From contig CP128433.1 in assembly GCA_032615215.1 (NCBI GenBank), positions 434,001 to 498,000 on the forward strand: a DNA stretch of 64,000 nt. Reading direction: 5' to 3'. Source of the stretch: Microbulbifer sp. MKSA007. Its GTDB lineage: Bacteria > Pseudomonadota > Gammaproteobacteria > Pseudomonadales > Cellvibrionaceae. Positions 17,220 through 24,879 of the stretch are shown here, in pieces. The position numbers and the translations under genes were made by a program. Below the pieces are notes generated by a model. It ran no database searches and was not told where the DNA came from. It saw only the letters and a program-made list of their open reading frames with translations. How positions within the stretch are numbered: position 1 is the first letter of the stretch; each line of letters begins with the position of its first letter.

Positions 17220-18251
17220 CTAAAAGTTCTCATCCGGTAGGAGCGTATCCTGGAGTAGCTCCAGATTCTCGACAACACCCTCGGGTTCACGGAAGTAGGC
17301 GATGTGATACATCGCCTCGCCTTCCTGGACCAGAGGGATATTCTGTCGCCCAATAATGATTCCATCCTCATTGCAGATCAGTTGGTCCAGTTCCTGGCCG
17401 TATGGATCTGCAATGGTCGCCAATAGGTCGCCCCGGTAGACCTGATCCCCGAGTGCCTTAAGATGATTGGCGATGCCGCTATCCCCCGCGCGAAGCCAAC
17501 CGCTGCGTCGAGCAACAAATGGCTCTATCACATTTGTCTTCCGGGTTTGCGGCAACATCTCCAAGTGCTTCATCATATTGATCACACCTTTAACACCGGC
17601 GCGGATACTGAGTTCATCAAAGCGCAGGGCTTCACCAGCTTCATAAAGTAATACTCTTACCCCGAGATCCGCGGCTGCTTGGCGCAGGGATCCATCGCGA
17701 ATAGAAGCGTTGAGTAGCACGGGAACACCAAAGGCCTTGGCGAGTTTTCGGGTTTGCTCATCGTCCAAGTTAGCGCGAATTTGGGGGAGGTTACTGCGAT
17801 GTACGGCTCCTGTGTGTAAGTCGATGCCATAGTCGCATTTGGTGACTATTTCCTTGAGGAAGACGTGAGCCATACGTGCGGCGAGAGACCCCTTTGCCGA
17901 ACCTGGGAATGAGCGGTTTAGGTCGCGCCTGTCAGGTAGATAGCGGGTGTGCTGCAGTACCCCGTAAACATTAACCATTGGAACTGCAACCAGGGTCCCG
18001 CGCAATGACTTCAGGCGGCCGCTTTGGATAAGTCGGCTTATTATTTCAATACCGTTGAGTTCGTCACCGTGTATGGCGGCACAAACGAACATCTTGGGAC
18101 CATCTTTTTTACCGCGCTGCACATAAACTGGGATTGCCATTTCTGTGCTTGTGTAAAGCCGCACAACGGGCAGATCAATATGGCAGGACTCGCCCCTGGC
18201 GACATGGACCCCGCCGATCTCAAAATCCGAGCGCTCTTCCATAACACTCAT
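17220..18251 (-). CDS. Succinylglutamate desuccinylase / aspartoacylase family hydrolase
   Basis: Zinc carboxypeptidase-fold (M14-like) amidohydrolase. Zinc ligands are visible in CAAIHGDELNGIE and in YGIDLHTGAVHRSN. The family's LNRSFPGSAKGS motif and a C-terminal beta domain (AGDSGIANHLKALGDQVYRGD) are also present. The substrate is unknown. Many homologues sit beside a RimK-type ATP-grasp ligase, but none is present here. The open frame could begin at TTG 18257. The ATG at 18251 is preferred and gives 343 residues; ATG 18242 is also possible. It reads convergently into the transglycosylase gene. Confidence 0.85.
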   Translation of the reverse strand: MSVMEERSDFEIGGVHVARGESCHIDLPVVRLYTSTEMAIPVYVQRGKKDGPKMFVCAAIHGDELNGIEIISRLIQSGRLKSLRGTLVAVPMVNVYGVLQHTRYLPDRRDLNRSFPGSAKGSLAARMAHVFLKEIVTKCDYGIDLHTGAVHRSNLPQIRANLDDEQTRKLAKAFGVPVLLNASIRDGSLRQAAADLGVRVLLYEAGEALRFDELSIRAGVKGVINMMKHLEMLPQTRKTNVIEPFVARRSGWLRAGDSGIANHLKALGDQVYRGDLLATIADPYGQELDQLICNEDGIIIGRQNIPLVQEGEAMYHIAYFREPEGVVENLELLQDTLLPDENF

Positions 18252-18335
18252 AGGCAAATAGATATACCCATAGTGTATAGGCAGATAAGAGTTGACCCGG
18301 GCAGCAAATGTTGATGCAGCTGCCCGAGTACTTCG

Positions 18336-21300
18336 CTACAGCTGCCCGATTGATTGGGCAGAAGTCGCCAGGTTATGAGAGCGGTCCCCATTTAGCCAGA
18401 TACCGAGGGCAGGGCTCCAGTAGCCTGAGGGGTGGTACCACAGCCCAGTCTCTACATCCGCGAGCAAGTTAGTTCCCCGCCAGGCACTCGGCCCTTGATT
18501 GTGGGGGTCTTTTCCTTTCTCTCCAGCCTCCCCACCTTGTGACCACTGAGCGGCACCTTGGGTATCAAAAATCGCGAGTGGCTTGCCGTCGGGGTTGGAA
18601 AGGTAATGCTCGATATTGTCGGCAGTCCATTGGCAGAGAATGGCATTGGTTTGAGGTTGGTGAATCCAATGGCTTAAACCTCGGGACTTGCCGTCAATAT
18701 TGTGAATTTCCCCCCAGATACCCAGGCTGCTCCAAATAGTGACAACGCGGCGCTGGCGGGTTGATTTTCGGTGGGTACATGTCTTGCTTAACCGCCGACC
18801 GAAGGGGTCGTAGCGGAAATAGGTTTTAAATTCCCCGCACTCCGCGTGGCTCATCAGGCCCCAGCCGTCGTACTGGTATTGATAATCCTTGCGGCCTGGT
18901 ATGTTGCTTTCACTAATAATATTGCCGCGCTTGTCACTTTCTGTTTGAGGTTGAGTCGGACTTTGCTGTGCCCGCAGCGGGTTGGTCATTTGCAGGGGAG
19001 GGGATTTATCGAAGTGCCAGGAAAGTGCTTGACCTGACTCCATACCTACCAGGCGCCCAAATAAATATTTGTGATTACTGCGAACCTCCCCTTGAACCTG
19101 AAGGATATCTTGGCCTTTGGATTCGGTGCGAACAATGGCTTCACCATTGGCATCGATACCATACAGGGCTCCACAAGGGGCGAATGTATAAGACAAGTCG
19201 AGATTGTCGGAGCTGGCACTCTTTAACCAGCCGCGTTTGTCATATTGATACTGAAGGCTGAAATCCCGGATATCGGCGCTGTCGTGATGCTCTGCGGTTA
19301 CCCGACCGCGGCTGTCGTATTTAAAGCGCACTGAGGAAAGGGCATTATCTGCCTGTACCAGCCTGTTGTGTTGGTCGTAGTGGAACTCACTATTTTGGCC
19401 ACTGTTATTGCGAATACCGGTTAATACACCGCTGTTGTTATAATTGAAGTACCAGCGAGAGTCATTATCACAATATTCATGCAGGCTGCCGTCTATATTG
19501 TAATGCCAACGCCAAGATCGATCCTGTGGTGCCTTGTGGCTGACTAATTGCCCGTAGTGATCATATTCCCAGTAGTAATTCCCTACGGGGCTCTCCAGGC
19601 AGGTGAGTTCATCCCTTGGGCTGTAGATTAATTCCCAGTTGTTACCATCAGCGAAATTGATATGGCACGGGCGGCCCGCGTTGTCATAATCACAAAGAAT
19701 ACTCTGTCCACTGTCTCCGTGGATGGCATTGGGCAGGCCGCGTTCAGAGTAGTCCAGACCGTACTGGTGAATACCCAGGTGGGCTTCACGCAATTCACCC
19801 GCATTGCCATAACTCCACTCACGCCATACTTCGCCATTCATCTTAAGCGAAGTGATTCGTTGCCAGTGGTCGTACTCAAAGCTCAGGACTTTATCGTCTC
19901 TACGAACGGACTGCAGCTGGCCTTGCCCATCCCAGCTGAAGTCCACTTTGCCTCCCTCTGGGTCCTGAATCTGTGTGATCTGCCCCCTATCTGTATAGAG
20001 AAACAGCCAAACATGTTTTGCCGGGTCGACAATACGTTCTGGGCGTCCCTTCTCGTTAAACTTGTATTGCCATAGGGTCTCTCCATTGATAACTGCCGCT
20101 TGTAAATAGCCGCGATCGTCATAGAGATATCGATTACTAATATTGTGAGAGGTGGATCGGACAAGCCGGCCGAATTCATCGTGACGGAAGAAAAGCCTAT
20201 GGCCGTTGGCCTGAATTTCTTCACTGAGATTACCGTAGGAATCAAAAAGCCAGCTAAGGCTACGAGATTGCTGCTGTTCAGAAATTCTCTGGCCGAACTT
20301 GTTAAAGCGTATATAAATGGGACCGGACAGCTCTGACTCGATCGTGCAGGTATTATGACTTGCGTGCCAGTTAAGACTGGTGATTAATTCATTGGACTGT
20401 ATTAGCTGGCACCGGTCGTGTGTATCGTAGGTAAATTGATGAATTCCAGATTGGCTATTATTTAACTGTACCAACTGTGTATTGTTATATTGGTATCTTT
20501 CTCTTTTAAGGCCGCTACAACTTTCGAGTAGTTGACCATCTTGATAATTGTAGTTGCAGAGGTCGCTTTGACCTTCGGCAGCGTGGCTATTTATTAAATT
20601 ATGGATATGACCGTTCTGGCAGTTAAATTCAACAACACGACCCCAGGAGCTGACCATTTTCTTAGGCAGGCCCTCCTGATAGTCGATTGTTATGGCGTTA
20701 CCAAATTGATCCCTGATTTCTACAAGTGGTAGAGCGCTATTTACACCATCAGCGCGAAATATTTTGTGATGCTGATTGAATGTCGTCAATCGATAACTGT
20801 GCAGGCTTTGCCTGAATAACATCAACCGCTCAAAGCGGTTGTAGCACCCGTGACCAATGGCGGGTAATTTGAATTTTACAGACCTCCCTTCGGCAGTAAC
20901 CAGCTTTACAACGTTATCGTGTACAACAAGCTTTTCACTGAGAGAGTGCCGCCAGCCCACACCAATGCCAGTATCCTCATTGAGAGAGGAGCGAAAATAT
21001 CGTTTCCATTCAAACGGCAGCGGTCCAGGAATAAGTACGTCTGTTCGCTCGAAAGCGACTTCCCCTGTTGCGGTAACGACGTGCCCGTTAATTCGATGGC
21101 AACGATCTAAAGCTGGTACCACCTCGTTCTCGGGGTTAATACCAGGGGTATTGGTGAATTGCGTGGGGTTGTCTTCAGCTTCATACAGGAGGGGTAATAT
21201 TGGTGCTGAATCGATACTAAAGCGATTAGACGTGATACTTGGCAGCTTTGGCCAAAAGCCCTCACTCACTGGAGTGGATGAGATGTTTTTTAAAGTATGT

Positions 21301-21419
21301 TCGACCTGAGAGAGCCAGCGCACAGCCGATGCAGGGCTCTCATGAGAAAGAGTAATTGTCGGAGGGGTAAGCGTATTGAGTAAGTTAGGTATTAGCTGGG
21401 TTAGACGTTCCGGTGTCAT
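18336..21419 (-). CDS. RHS/YD-repeat protein with no toxin tip
   Basis: Large RHS-core protein of 1027 residues. A DUF6531-like N-terminal region (about 105-170: GHVVTATGEVAFERTDVLIP, GPLPFEWKRYFRSS) is followed by many YD repeats, such as YDSRGRVTAEHH and YDQHNRLVQADN. The core-closing segment appears as DVETGLWYHPSGYWSPALG, but the usual DPxGL cleavage site is replaced by LNGDRSH. The protein stops 15-20 residues later, where a polymorphic toxin would normally begin. There is no N-terminal PAAR or signal peptide. It starts 23 bp after pppA on the same strand, so it is probably co-transcribed with that T6SS gene. It could be a silent scaffold, a shortened relic or a chaperone-like cage. Confidence 0.85.
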   Translation of the reverse strand: MTPERLTQLIPNLLNTLTPPTITLSHESPASAVRWLSQVEHTLKNISSTPVSEGFWPKLPSITSNRFSIDSAPILPLLYEAEDNPTQFTNTPGINPENEVVPALDRCHRINGHVVTATGEVAFERTDVLIPGPLPFEWKRYFRSSLNEDTGIGVGWRHSLSEKLVVHDNVVKLVTAEGRSVKFKLPAIGHGCYNRFERLMLFRQSLHSYRLTTFNQHHKIFRADGVNSALPLVEIRDQFGNAITIDYQEGLPKKMVSSWGRVVEFNCQNGHIHNLINSHAAEGQSDLCNYNYQDGQLLESCSGLKRERYQYNNTQLVQLNNSQSGIHQFTYDTHDRCQLIQSNELITSLNWHASHNTCTIESELSGPIYIRFNKFGQRISEQQQSRSLSWLFDSYGNLSEEIQANGHRLFFRHDEFGRLVRSTSHNISNRYLYDDRGYLQAAVINGETLWQYKFNEKGRPERIVDPAKHVWLFLYTDRGQITQIQDPEGGKVDFSWDGQGQLQSVRRDDKVLSFEYDHWQRITSLKMNGEVWREWSYGNAGELREAHLGIHQYGLDYSERGLPNAIHGDSGQSILCDYDNAGRPCHINFADGNNWELIYSPRDELTCLESPVGNYYWEYDHYGQLVSHKAPQDRSWRWHYNIDGSLHEYCDNDSRWYFNYNNSGVLTGIRNNSGQNSEFHYDQHNRLVQADNALSSVRFKYDSRGRVTAEHHDSADIRDFSLQYQYDKRGWLKSASSDNLDLSYTFAPCGALYGIDANGEAIVRTESKGQDILQVQGEVRSNHKYLFGRLVGMESGQALSWHFDKSPPLQMTNPLRAQQSPTQPQTESDKRGNIISESNIPGRKDYQYQYDGWGLMSHAECGEFKTYFRYDPFGRRLSKTCTHRKSTRQRRVVTIWSSLGIWGEIHNIDGKSRGLSHWIHQPQTNAILCQWTADNIEHYLSNPDGKPLAIFDTQGAAQWSQGGEAGEKGKDPHNQGPSAWRGTNLLADVETGLWYHPSGYWSPALGIWLNGDRSHNLATSAQSIGQL

Positions 21420-21442
21420 ATTACAGTATCCGGTAAATCAAA

Positions 21443-22306
21443 TTAGCGGTGTAACTTTCTAATTGTTACGTCAGAAGAACTGGGACGTTCGGTAACACTT
21501 TGTTCGTGGGGGAGTATTTGACGCAATGATTGTGAAGAATATTCCAATATTCCTGCAGTAATATTGTCGCGCCCACCTAGGCGATTAGCATCGTCAATAA
21601 AACGATATACACACTCTAATGCCGGACGATGAGTGGCCAGTACGCGCTCTATCGCATGATCATCAAGATATTCAGTGAGCCCGTCGCTACATAACAAAAG
21701 GAGTGCGTTTTGCGTGAGTTTCCAGCTATTTATATCCGCCTCTACACTGCTGGAAACCCCCAAGGCACGGGTAATATGGTTGCGGACATTGGACTCTTTG
21801 GCTTGCTCGGGGGTTAATTGACCTGAATCAATCATCTCCTGTACAACGCTGTGATCTCGTGTAAGGCGCTGCAATCCATAATTGTTCCACAGGTATGCGC
21901 GAGAATCGCCAATATGTGCAACGATTAAAAAGTCGCGCCACATGACCGCGGCAACCAAAGTTGTTCCCATATTGGAAAACTGGGGGTTCAGGTTTTTGGT
22001 ATTGATTAGAGCTGTATTTGCGCTGTTGACTGCGTCGATAAGGGTGGCGCGCAATATAAGCTGTTGCTGTTCAGACGTGCAGGAGAAAAAAGTGTGTTTC
22101 AGCAGGTCATCGAGATGGGCTTGAACCGTCTCAGCTGCAATTTTACTGGCGGTGGCGCCACCGGTGTAACCGCCCATCCCGTCGGCTACCACAATATAGG
22201 CAAAAGGCTGCTCCGCCGACGCGTACCAGCGAATGCTATCTTCGTTTTCCTCACGAACCTGACCAATGTCAGTGCGCCCGTTGACCGCCAGACTAATTTG
22301 ATCCAT
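21443..22306 (-). CDS. pppA: T6SS PP2C-type Ser/Thr phosphatase
   Basis: Metal-dependent protein phosphatase expected to reverse PpkA-dependent phosphorylation of the FHA protein and so switch the T6SS off. The 287-residue product has all PP2C landmarks: REENEDS, VVADGMGGYTGG, VAHIGDSRAYLW, RLTRDHSVVQEM, LLLCSDGLTEYL and GGRDNITAGI. The short C-terminal tail is Ser-rich. It heads a minus-strand pair with the RHS gene and is divergent from the RAYT-like gene (190 bp between starts). The matching kinase lies at the far end of the cluster (53252). Confidence 0.93.
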   Translation of the reverse strand: MDQISLAVNGRTDIGQVREENEDSIRWYASAEQPFAYIVVADGMGGYTGGATASKIAAETVQAHLDDLLKHTFFSCTSEQQQLILRATLIDAVNSANTALINTKNLNPQFSNMGTTLVAAVMWRDFLIVAHIGDSRAYLWNNYGLQRLTRDHSVVQEMIDSGQLTPEQAKESNVRNHITRALGVSSSVEADINSWKLTQNALLLLCSDGLTEYLDDHAIERVLATHRPALECVYRFIDDANRLGGRDNITAGILEYSSQSLRQILPHEQSVTERPSSSDVTIRKLHR

Positions 22307-22496
22307 GTCTGGTGCAACTCCCCTTTAATAAAAAGCAATACAATGCGGCGTAATATTATTACAACCGATCACCGAGGCTAATGTTAACTTGCTCGCATAC
22401 CAAGTTTGAAATACTTTTCACTGATTTGCGATAATAAGAGCCTTACCTCTCTACAGAAAAGGCTTTAAGCCAGCTAAAAAAGGACCCATAGGCAAA

Positions 22497-23216
22497 ATGC
22501 CCCGTTTGCCCAGGCTCAATTTGATAAATGTTCCCCAGCATATTGTGCAGGTAGGCCACAACAATCTGCCCTGCTTCTTTGATGAGGAGGATTATCAATA
22601 TTATTTGATTAGTTTGCGTAACGCGTCAGACCAATATGGCGTTGATGTTCACGCATATGTTTTATTGCCCAATATGATCCAGATCATAGCTACGCCCACG
22701 ATACCGGATGGGATATCATCTATGATGCAATCCCTTGGGCGTCGCTATGTGCAGTTTGTCAATCACCGTTACAAGCGCTCCGGAACACTATGGCGAGGGC
22801 GCTATAAGTCCAGCTTGATTGATTCTGATGCGTATTTGTTGACCTGTTACAGATACGTAGAGTTGCGCCCACTGTATTTGGGATTGTCAGACTCCCTTGA
22901 GGATTATGAGTGGTCAAGTTTTAACCATCACGCAAACATTAAGAAAGATAATTTGATCAAGGATCACCGCTTGTATCTATCTCTTGGGAATACAGTGGTG
23001 GAGAGAGCGCAATCTTATAGGAAGTTATTTCAGTATAGCTTTGATCGAAAGTTGCTCGACTATATCGCTGAAACGATTAAGTTAGGTCATGTGCTCGGCG
23101 GGGATGCGTTTAAAGAGAAAATTGAGCAGATTGTTAACCAAAGAGTACGACCGCTTAAGCGTGGTCGTCCTAAAAAAGCAAATAAAGTCGAAAAAGAACC
23201 AAAAGAAACTGCCTAG
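22497..23216 (+). CDS. RAYT / IS200-like transposase homologue with degenerate HUH motif
   Basis: 239-residue protein of the REP-associated tyrosine transposase (Y1_Tnp) family. The N-terminus (MPRLPRLNLINVPQHIVQVG), SLGRRYVQFVNHRYKRSGTL, GRYKSSLIDSDAYLLTCYRY and EWSSFNHHA all match the family. The metal-binding HUH motif, normally NHVHL after AYVLM, reads AYVLLPNMIQIIA here, so both histidines are replaced (Met and Gln). The usual ELNP is ELRP. The C-terminus is a basic tail (RGRPKKANKVEKEP). No terminal inverted repeats or REP palindromes were seen around it. It is the first gene of the plus-strand T6SS run and 80 bp from the next gene. It is likely a domesticated DNA-binding protein rather than an active transposase. 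Confidence 0.85.
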   Translation: MPRLPRLNLINVPQHIVQVGHNNLPCFFDEEDYQYYLISLRNASDQYGVDVHAYVLLPNMIQIIATPTIPDGISSMMQSLGRRYVQFVNHRYKRSGTLWRGRYKSSLIDSDAYLLTCYRYVELRPLYLGLSDSLEDYEWSSFNHHANIKKDNLIKDHRLYLSLGNTVVERAQSYRKLFQYSFDRKLLDYIAETIKLGHVLGGDAFKEKIEQIVNQRVRPLKRGRPKKANKVEKEPKETA

Positions 23217-23296
23217 CTAAAACCTAATGTCGGGTTGAGGGCATTAAAAGGCCATAAGAAGTAGGGTAATTAAGCCCTGTCAGCAGGTGACAAATT

Positions 23297-24793
23297 GTGA
23301 GTAGGCCCAGCATTTCAACGGGATTTCAGATCCTTGGCGATAACAATAAGGAAAAACCAGTTATGGATTTTGGCACTGATAGATTGAAAGTTGCGATCCT
23401 GGGTGATTTCAGCGGGAGAGCGAGTCGCCGCCAGTGTGAACCCGAAACGATTTCCAGTCGAAGGGTATACCTGTTGAACCGCGATACCTTTGAGGGCGTT
23501 TTTGCTGATCTAGGTGTGAGTTTGCAGTTGCCCGTACTGGATCGCCCTCTGGGATTACCATGCTTTGATGATTTACACCCAGATTACCTTTATAGCCGTT
23601 TGCCACTGTTTAAGAAGTTTATTGAGCTGGAGCGCAGGCTGCTCGATCCACGTCAGTTCCAGCAGGCTGCTGAGGAAATTCAACAGTGGAAACCAGAGTT
23701 AGCCACTCAGCAGGACTTGGGTCAGCGCGATAGCGAGCAGTCGATATTGGATGAAATCCTGGCTGCAGGTCGAGAGCGTAATGCAAAGGAAGGTCAAAAT
23801 ACTTTCCAGGTTGACCAGCTAATCAAAGATATTGTCGCTCCTTACGTGCAGAAAAGTGAGGACCCTCGCCAGGGTGAATATCTAAATGCCCTGGCTGAAG
23901 CTACGTCTGATGCGATGCGTAAACTGATGCATCACAGTGATTTTCGTCAGTTAGAGGCTAGTTGGCTGAGTCTGCAACTTTTGCTGAGACGTGTCGAAGA
24001 GCACGGGAACCTGGACTTTTACTTAATAGACGTTAGTAAAGAAGAGCTTCTAGCTGATTTTGCTGAAGCCGAAAGCGACTTGGAAAAGTCGCAGACATTT
24101 AAGTTACTGGTTGAGCGTGAAACAGCTTCTGGGAATATGCCCTATAACCTGGTCATAGGGGATTACTTTGTTACTGATGAGGAGCGAGACCTTCACCTGC
24201 TGATAGATTTATCCACGATTGCAGAGGCTGCGGGAAGTGCACTTTTATTGGGTGGGGATCCAAAATTAGCAGGCTGTCCAAACTTGTCAGGTTCAGTAGA
24301 TCCTGATGATTGGTACTATCCGTTGAGCGATCAGTTTGCGGAAAGTTGGCAGGCGGTCCGTGAATACTCTGCTAGTGAGCATGTTGCGTTGGCAGCTCCC
24401 AGATTTATGCTGAGACTCCCCTTTGGGAAAAATACTTCTACAACAGAGTATTTTAATTTTGAAGAATTAACCCCAGAGCAGGGTCATGAATATTATCTTT
24501 GGGGGAATAGTGTTTATTTATTGGGGTTAGCGGTTTGCCAAGGCTTTTCTCAAACTGGCAAATTACAGCCCCCTTCGTCTGCAAGCTATGAAGACTTACC
24601 CCTTCATTTACGCAAGTTACCTAATGGCGAATTATTGACGCCCTGTGCAGAAGCGCTCCTGACAGATAGGGCAGCTGCAAAATTTATGCAGGCTGGTATT
24701 AGCACTATGCGTTCAGTGCAAGGGCGGGATCAAGTCATTCTTCCGAGCTTTAGCTCTCTGGGTGGCGGTACCCTCAAAGGCCCTTGGGTGTAA
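23297..24793 (+). CDS. TssB-TssC-like fusion protein (sheath homologue)
   Basis: 498-residue protein that seems to join both T6SS sheath subunits. The first 90 residues parallel TssB of the same cluster: VAILGDFSGR against VAGVMGDYSGDN, and LLNRDTFEGVFADLGV against IQIDRDNFNDVMGKVN. From about residue 190 it follows TssC: MHHSDFRQLEASWLSLQLL against LHDEKFQKLEGSWRGLNHL, NLVIGDYFV against GVMIGDFEF, and EYYLWGNSVYLL. It ends near the TssC segment TDRREAELSAQGF, so the last 125 or so TssC residues are missing. GTG start at 23297 with AGGTGA 6 bases upstream. Its role is unknown. A cap, an assembly factor or a sheath competitor are possible, since separate tssB and tssC genes are also present. 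Confidence 0.8.
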   Translation: MSRPSISTGFQILGDNNKEKPVMDFGTDRLKVAILGDFSGRASRRQCEPETISSRRVYLLNRDTFEGVFADLGVSLQLPVLDRPLGLPCFDDLHPDYLYSRLPLFKKFIELERRLLDPRQFQQAAEEIQQWKPELATQQDLGQRDSEQSILDEILAAGRERNAKEGQNTFQVDQLIKDIVAPYVQKSEDPRQGEYLNALAEATSDAMRKLMHHSDFRQLEASWLSLQLLLRRVEEHGNLDFYLIDVSKEELLADFAEAESDLEKSQTFKLLVERETASGNMPYNLVIGDYFVTDEERDLHLLIDLSTIAEAAGSALLLGGDPKLAGCPNLSGSVDPDDWYYPLSDQFAESWQAVREYSASEHVALAAPRFMLRLPFGKNTSTTEYFNFEELTPEQGHEYYLWGNSVYLLGLAVCQGFSQTGKLQPPSSASYEDLPLHLRKLPNGELLTPCAEALLTDRAAAKFMQAGISTMRSVQGRDQVILPSFSSLGGGTLKGPWV

Positions 24794-24879
24794 GTGTAGG
24801 GATTGGATCTTTACAGGTATACGCAGGCAAAAATCTACCTGAAGACTATGAATAAACCACTATTGTGAGTCAGGAATAA

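Noticed and set aside
22497..23216. Active insertion sequence
   Set aside because: The HUH histidines are replaced and no terminal palindromes or target duplications are visible around the gene.
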